Both the position numbers and the translations under genes were made by a program. From assembly GCF_014898055.3 (NCBI RefSeq), contig NW_023601543.1, positions 62,013,782 through 62,077,781 of the forward strand: a DNA stretch of 64,000 nucleotides. Reading direction: 5' to 3'. Positions within the stretch are counted from its first letter, which is position 1. Each line of letters starts with the position of its first letter. This document shows, piece after piece, positions 59,186 through 64,000 of the stretch. Under the pieces are notes generated by a model, which was not told the origin of the DNA, did no database searches, and saw nothing but the letters and a program-made list of their open reading frames with translations. Origin of the DNA: Talpa occidentalis. Its lineage: Eukaryota > Chordata > Mammalia > Eulipotyphla > Talpidae.

Positions 59186-59189
59186 TGTG

Positions 59190-59800
59190 GAAATGTTCCA
59201 GGCCTCGACCCAAAAGAGCAGGTCCTTTGCCTTCTCAAGAAAGAATTCACCAGGGAGTGCTGGGTGTAACTGAAGCAGGCAAGGCTTTCCTCGAAAGACT
59301 CATGCACAAGGAAACCAGTGCCTGAGCAGAGAATATAGCCTGGCTCCTCAAAGGGATTAGGAGGAGACAGTGAAAGGTTAGGTCTACCAAGTGGGAGGAG
59401 GCGAGCAGAGTCTTCACTTGTTCTGGGTGAGGCTATGCCTGGGCATATGCAGACAGGTTACATTCCAACTACTGAGGTGGAATCTTGGGCTTCTCCTTCA
59501 AGGAAGTTGTGAGAGAATCAATAGTGAGGATCTAATGCTTTTTGTCCAGTATGGCACCTTACAGTCAATGTGGTGGGCCAAACTGGATAAGGCCCTCCAG
59601 TTCATGATTTAATCCACGTTTTTCAAACAGGAATTGGGGTAACTCATCCCACTTTCTGCTGCTGCTGTCGCAGAAATGTTGCTTGGTTTTGTTTCACAAT
59701 GAGCAAGGAGATGTTCAAACTGAGAAAAACCAGTACCTAGGCTACCCCACATTGGGTCATATATCTCCCCCCATTCCTTACCTGTCACAGAGTGGAACCC
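59190..59800 (+). repeat. Possible old retroviral LTR fragment
   Basis: 'cctttgccttctcaagaaaga', 'attcaccagggagtgctgg' and 'tctgggtgaggctatgcctgg' recall LTR 5'-leader sequence. No boundaries or duplications found; low confidence. Confidence 0.25.
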
Positions 59801-60585
59801 ACTGGAAATCAACAAAGTAAATGAAGATGGAGAGGTGGAAGTTCAGGAAAGAGAAAGAAGACATTGCAAGAATGCAGGCAAGTTAACATTTGGGAAAACG
59901 TGGGAGACTTTTTTGAAAAAACTTTTTTTCCAAAGTGGTGCAAACAGCAGAAATTCTCCTTCACAATGTCAGTGTGTGCTTTTGACTTGGAGTCTGATTC
60001 ACATTAATTTATAAATGTGCTGAGAGTCCATGTGGCTGGAACAGGATCTTTCATTCTACAAACTGCTTATTTAACTATGAGCTGGAATCTGTTATGAATC
60101 TCTCTCAGAGGTATCACTTCTAACACCATTGCTCCCTGTCCTCTGATTTTGTTATTTTTAGAGGACACTTGGTCCCCTTTGATATCCACTTCATTTTATA
60201 TCTAGGCTATAAATTCCTCCTTAGGCACAGTTACCGTCTGATTTTAAGCTCTGAAAAATCCCATCCTGACTGGCTAGAAAGTAAAATTTGACAGACATTG
60301 GCAAAGGAAAGCAAAGCCTCTTCTGTTGCATATATACCATAGGTCTAAGAACATCTTCAAAGCCAGTCTAACTAGTCTAACCTTACCCGGAGGCTCTGAG
60401 GGTTTGGAACCATCCCCATGGGCAGGGCAATGACTCCAAGGGGCACCCAGCCTGCAACAGCTGGCATGGAGGCTTTTATACACGCAAACAATCCCAGAAA
60501 ATCAAAATGAAGAACAGTTTGAGGGAGGGGGAGACGAGACAGGGCAACCACTCTACGTAATGAAATTTGAAATAAAACAGAACAA
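59800..60585. other. Unassigned sequence
   Basis: No gene. Overlapping 69-73-codon minus frames near 60274-60593 show no motif. Confidence 0.35.
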
Positions 60586-60589
60586 AGAG

Positions 60590-60890
60590 CCATAAGATCT
60601 TAGCTCCAGCTCAGCCTTAGACAAACTTGAGCAAGTCTTGTAATTAGTAAGTGGCTTATTGGTTTATATCAGGGTGTCTAATGTTCACCCCATAGAGTAA
60701 ATTGCATTTACTTTGAGCATTTATTATGTGCCAGGCACCTTAAAAAGCCAATTTAATCCTTCTCAATAAACATGAAGTTGTTTCTATCATTATCTCCACT
60801 TTAAAGATGAGGGAGAATTTGAGAGTTTAAGTGACTGAGGCCCAAATAAACATAGCTAAGTGATGTCCCCCGGAGCCTGATGGCTTAGCC
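60590..60890 (+). repeat. MIR-like SINE pieces
   Basis: 60705-60860 has 'gagcatttattatgtgccagg' and 'tctccactttaaagatgagg', the MIR core. 60600-60655 may be a second, opposite piece. Confidence 0.65.
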
Positions 60891-60894
60891 ATGA

Positions 60895-61180
60895 TACAAG
60901 AAAGGCAATCCAGTTAACCCTGGGAGATTCCTCCAGAGTTTTTAGTGGAAAAGATAACCAACAAAGAAAAAAAGAGGAATCCATTGCCTAATTAGTTTGC
61001 TCACATAAAGAATTAAGGACTAAACTCCATGAGTAAAGAATTTTTAAAGTTTGATCTAAGCTGGAAAAAAAATGAGTTCACAGTTCACTTGCCACAGAAA
61101 TGGCACTGGTGATGAAGGAATTGTAAAAATGCTAATTATTTTTTTCTTAATGGTTTCTTTTGAAGCATAAACATTTTTAT
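60895..61180. other. Unassigned sequence
   Basis: Nothing recognised. Confidence 0.3.
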
Positions 61181-61184
61181 TTTG

Positions 61185-61665
61185 AGGAAGCCTGATCTTA
61201 AGGTCATGAAGATTTACCCCTGTTTTCTTCTAGGAGTTTCATACTTTTAGTTCATATATTTAGGTCTGTGGGATCAATTATATCATTCCTTTAATGTATA
61301 GGTCTGTCCTTACGTCAGTACTATACTATGTTGATTACTGTAGCTTTGTGCTAAATCTCAAAATCACAAAGTGTACATTCTCCAATTTTGTTCTTTTTTC
61401 TCAGACTCATTTGACAATTCTGCATTCCTTGCATTTTCATATAAATTCTAGGATCAGCTTGTCAATTTCTGCTAAACCAGCAATCTGGAACTTTGATAAG
61501 GATTGCATACAATTTATACATTAGTTTAGGGATAATTGCCATTTTAATAAGTTTTCAATAAATAAATATGCATTGCCTCTCCACTTATTAAGATACTCTT
61601 TCATTGCCTTCATTTTTGTCAGCAATGTTTTGTAGTTTTCAATGTAAAGATAAGGAGAATTGATG
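61185..61665 (-). mobile_element. Old L1 ORF2 fragment (antisense)
   Basis: 'gttttcttctaggagtttcat', 'ctccaattttgttctttttt', 'ggatcagcttgtcaatttctg' and 'agcaatgttttgtagttttc' are colinear antisense L1. Confidence 0.85.
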
Positions 61666-62280
61666 CCATTAAATTTGCAAATAAATTTCACTGCATAGAA
61701 GGAGGAAGGAATTTACCAATATTATTAATTTATTCATGCCTGTATCATTACTGAAAAGTTATTCTGTAGATTAGTGAAAATATGCCACTCAACAAAACTC
61801 TTCAACAAACATATGATATAGTCATCCAAGCTAATTCTGCAGATTAAGATTTTTTCCGATCAGAAAGTTCAACAAGGGTGTGGAGAGGCTGACTTGGCTG
61901 TGTGGTCATGAAAGTGTAAGTTTTCGCATTCAAACTGAGCAAATGGACATAAAAACCTCATTTATTTTGTATAGATTCCATTGACCTTGATGTAATATAG
62001 CATATCTTAAAAATCATAGATTGATTAGGTAAAAATAAAATTTCAATTTCAGAAGAAATTCAGACCCTTTATGCATGAATTATACTACAAATTTCTACAG
62101 TTTTCTTTCAAAGGCAAGCCTCATAATATTTCACAATATGTCTGCTTTATTAAACATTTGTCCTATAAGAGTGCCTCAGTTTCAAGGGGACATGTTTAGG
62201 CTGAATATGAGCTATACTCCCCTAAGAAGATCAATAGCCCATGGAATTTGAAGATGTATATGATTTTTAAGGGTTAAACT
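61665..62280. other. Unassigned AT-rich sequence
   Basis: No gene or repeat recognised. Confidence 0.35.
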
Positions 62281-62284
62281 GCAA

Positions 62285-62465
62285 TTTATTTATTTTTTTG
62301 AGTACCTGCAGTCTTCCACCACTCTGTACCCACTCTCCTCCCCCTTTCTCTACTCTCCCCCTCCCCCCTCCACCCCCCCTCTTCAGTGTCTCAGTTCTAT
62401 GGTCTGCTTTCAAGGGTCAGTCTTACAATTTGTCTTTGTCTGATCCTATTTTAAGCTGGAATTTC
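62285..62465 (-). mobile_element. L1 3'UTR fragment (antisense)
   Basis: The C-rich stretch near 62340-62385 and 'cttcagtgtctcagttctat' followed by 'ttgtctttgtctgatcc' match the antisense end of the L1 type seen at 46740-46950. Confidence 0.65.
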
Positions 62466-62539
62466 TGACCATGAAACCATATTCTTACTCCATATGAATT
62501 TTAAAATCTCATTATATATCATAAAAGTAAGTTAGAGAA

Positions 62540-62765
62540 TAATTACCCATGATTATTCATTCAAACTTTACTGATCACCTACTATGAACCAAGCACTATG
62601 ATAGATACAAAAATACAATGGTAGGAAAAATAGGAAAAGCCCTTGCCTTAAGCTTATATATACTGATAAAGGAGCTATGTAGTATCTGAACAAATACTGC
62701 ATATATTAGTTATAACTATATAGTAATATTATAGTTACTATCTCCTATTGTAAATGTTATAAAGG
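62540..62765 (+). repeat. L2/MIR-like ancient repeat fragment
   Basis: 'attcattcaaactttactga', 'cacctactatgaaccaagcac' and 'gataaaggagctatgtag' follow the same pattern as 600-790. Confidence 0.5.
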
Positions 62766-62985
62766 AAACATACAAGTAATATGAGAGAGAATAATTATGG
62801 GGATGCAATCTGGTCTGGAGAGGTCAGGGACACACTTCCTGAAGAACTGGCAGTTATATTGAAATTGACAGTATAAATAGGGGTTTGTCTGGATTATTCT
62901 TCCTTTTCCTTCCATCTGTCTTAACTCTTCTATTCCCTTCTTTGTTCCTGGCAAAAGCATATACAAGTGTTAAAGGTCATAAGAC
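62765..62985. other. Unassigned sequence
   Basis: Nothing recognised. Confidence 0.3.
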
Positions 62986-63023
62986 AGAAAGAGTACGATT
63001 ATTTCTTTTTTTTATTTTTTTTT

Positions 63024-63187
63024 CAGGGGAGAGCGTAAACACAGTCCCCCACTACCACAAATTATGCAGTCACATTTCTCACATTTGGAGAAATCGCAGG
63101 GGTCAGCCCATCTGGAGTGCAAAGGATAAGCCTTGCCCTGGGAAAACTACCTTCGTGATCATGGTATCTCCCCTGCCAGGTAAGTAT
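63024..63187 (-). pseudogene. RNU1: U1 spliceosomal snRNA retropseudogene (full length, 164 nt)
   Basis: Read on -, it starts with the U1 5' end 'atacttacctggcagggg', which in live U1 pairs with 5' splice sites, and runs 164 nt to 'gctctcccctg', the normal U1 length. The Sm-site word 'aatttgtgg' (63055-63063 on -) is intact. About a dozen substitutions relative to the mammalian U1 I know, several at CpG sites. On - it is followed at once by an A-rich tract. Imperfect 16-bp duplications 'agagtacgattatttc' (62990-63005) and 'agagtatggttctttc' (63189-63204) indicate L1-mediated retroposition of mature U1. No recognisable snRNA promoter or 3' box, so it is not an active gene. Confidence 0.93.
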
Positions 63188-63204
63188 GAGAGTATGGTTC
63201 TTTC

Positions 63205-63650
63205 AAAGAACTAAGAGATCAGTATGGCTGAAACTTTTAAGGTTAAGTTTTGAAGAACTCCAAACACAAAGATAGTAAAAAGTGATCTAGCAAAAGTGAT
63301 CAAGAAAAAATGACCAAGGAGAATCTGGTGTTATAGAAGCTAAGGAGGTAGACTATTTCAAGAAGGAAGAATGATACACTGTTCTGAATGCTTTTGAGAG
63401 GTCAATTAAGATAGAGTTGAAAAGCATTCATTGTGTTTGGCAATATGGAAGACATTAATAACATTGTCAAAAGCACTTTTGGTAGAAGGAAATCAGGCAA
63501 ACTGCCAGACAAGAGTGAATTTGTGTCTATCAGCTAGATTTTGCTGTTGTAAAAATCAACCCCAAAGCTTAACAATACCCAAAAGTTTATCTCTAACTTA
63601 TGTAACATGTACTATGCAGATCAGTGGGAGTTTCTGCTAGTTACTCTGAT
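63205..63650. other. Unassigned sequence
   Basis: No gene or repeat recognised. Confidence 0.35.
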
Positions 63651-63668
63651 AGAGGTTCCATTGTTTTT

Positions 63669-63981
63669 ATTTATTTATTTATTTGTTTTATAGAGGCATG
63701 TTTATTTATTTATTTGTTTGTTTGTTTGTTTTTTGTTTATACATGCGCTGGGTACAGTCAGAAGCACGGGAGGGCGAGAGAATTCACCAGAGCGGGGAGC
63801 AGAGCAGGCAGAAGGACCCAAGTACACTGCTGAGGGGAGCAGCGGGCGGCAGGAGAGGTCTGCGAGCCATGTGGGACCCTCCTCCGGTGGCTGGCGAGCA
63901 TCCGGGGATCGAACCGGCGCCGCAGAGGCTGCGGGCAGGTTTGCAACCCAGCGCTCAACCGCTGCGCCACCGGGGAGGCCC
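63669..63981 (-). mobile_element. tRNA-derived SINE with a transduced tail (antisense)
   Basis: Full-length young-subfamily copy on - with head 'ggcctccccggtggcgcagc' and B-box 'ggttcgatccc'. The tail has 'gcatgtataaac', (ACAA)n, (ATAA)n, then 'acatgcctctat' (63690-63701 on +, as its complement), then more (ATAA)n. This matches the tail of the SINE at 25003-25214. Duplication 'aggttccatt(g/a)ttttta' at 63652-63668 and 63983-63999. Confidence 0.95.
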
Positions 63982-64000
63982 AAGGTTCCATTATTTTTAA

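Noticed and set aside
63027..63179. Apparent protein-coding exon with ideal splice sites and symmetric phase
   Set aside because: It is the reverse complement of U1 snRNA, 164 nt end to end with an A-tail and imperfect target duplications; the splice-site resemblance follows from U1's own sequence.

Overview
This is vertebrate nuclear DNA from a placental mammal. The evidence is the repeat content: L1 LINEs of several ages, L2, MIR, MaLR/MLT1-type LTRs, a MER5A-like hAT remnant, and a young tRNA-derived SINE (A-box TGGCGCAGCGG, B-box GGTTCGATCCC) with an (ATAAA)n tail. The SINE does not look like primate Alu, rodent B1/B2 or the carnivore tRNA-Lys SINE. A laurasiatherian host is my best guess; I cannot name the species. 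I found no host protein-coding gene. Almost every long reading frame is explained by L1, by a SINE read through, or by chance in AT-rich DNA. The window reads as intergenic (or deep intronic), AT-rich and L1-dense.

Layout. 1-12.1 kb: unassigned sequence with L2, MIR, old LTR-like pieces and five SINEs. 12.1-21.3 kb: nested L1 debris. It holds an old antisense L1 carrying a short copied-in segment, sense L1 3' parts, four SINEs, and at 19.5-20.3 kb a small recent L1 that is both 5'-inverted and carries a 3' transduction. 23.36-29.91 kb: a full-length L1 with a perfect 16-bp target-site duplication, a GC-rich 5'UTR, and broken ORF1 (split by a SINE) and ORF2. It landed in a MIR. 31.7-32.3 kb: a recent 5'-truncated L1 in the opposite orientation. 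33.56-33.98 kb: a solo retroviral LTR of 424 bp with 5-bp duplications. 36.1-38.3 kb: an ancient antisense L1ME. 38.3-39.1 kb: a non-repetitive block. 40.8-41.2 kb: a 224-bp tandem duplication next to MLT1 LTRs. 46.7-47.8 kb: an older twin-primed L1. 48-64 kb: more SINEs, MIR, a long L2 stretch (54.5-55.5 kb), LTR-like remnants, and a retroposed full-length U1 snRNA pseudogene (63.0-63.2 kb).

The sequences do not form a pathway. They share one mechanism: L1 target-primed reverse transcription, which made the L1 copies, mobilised the SINEs in trans and retroposed the U1 copy. The most informative observations are retrotransposition by-products: an inversion plus 3' transduction in one L1, a SINE lineage marked by a shared transduced tail, a templated insertion, and a U1 pseudogene that perfectly imitates a spliced exon. 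I did not find a convincing undescribed biological system.
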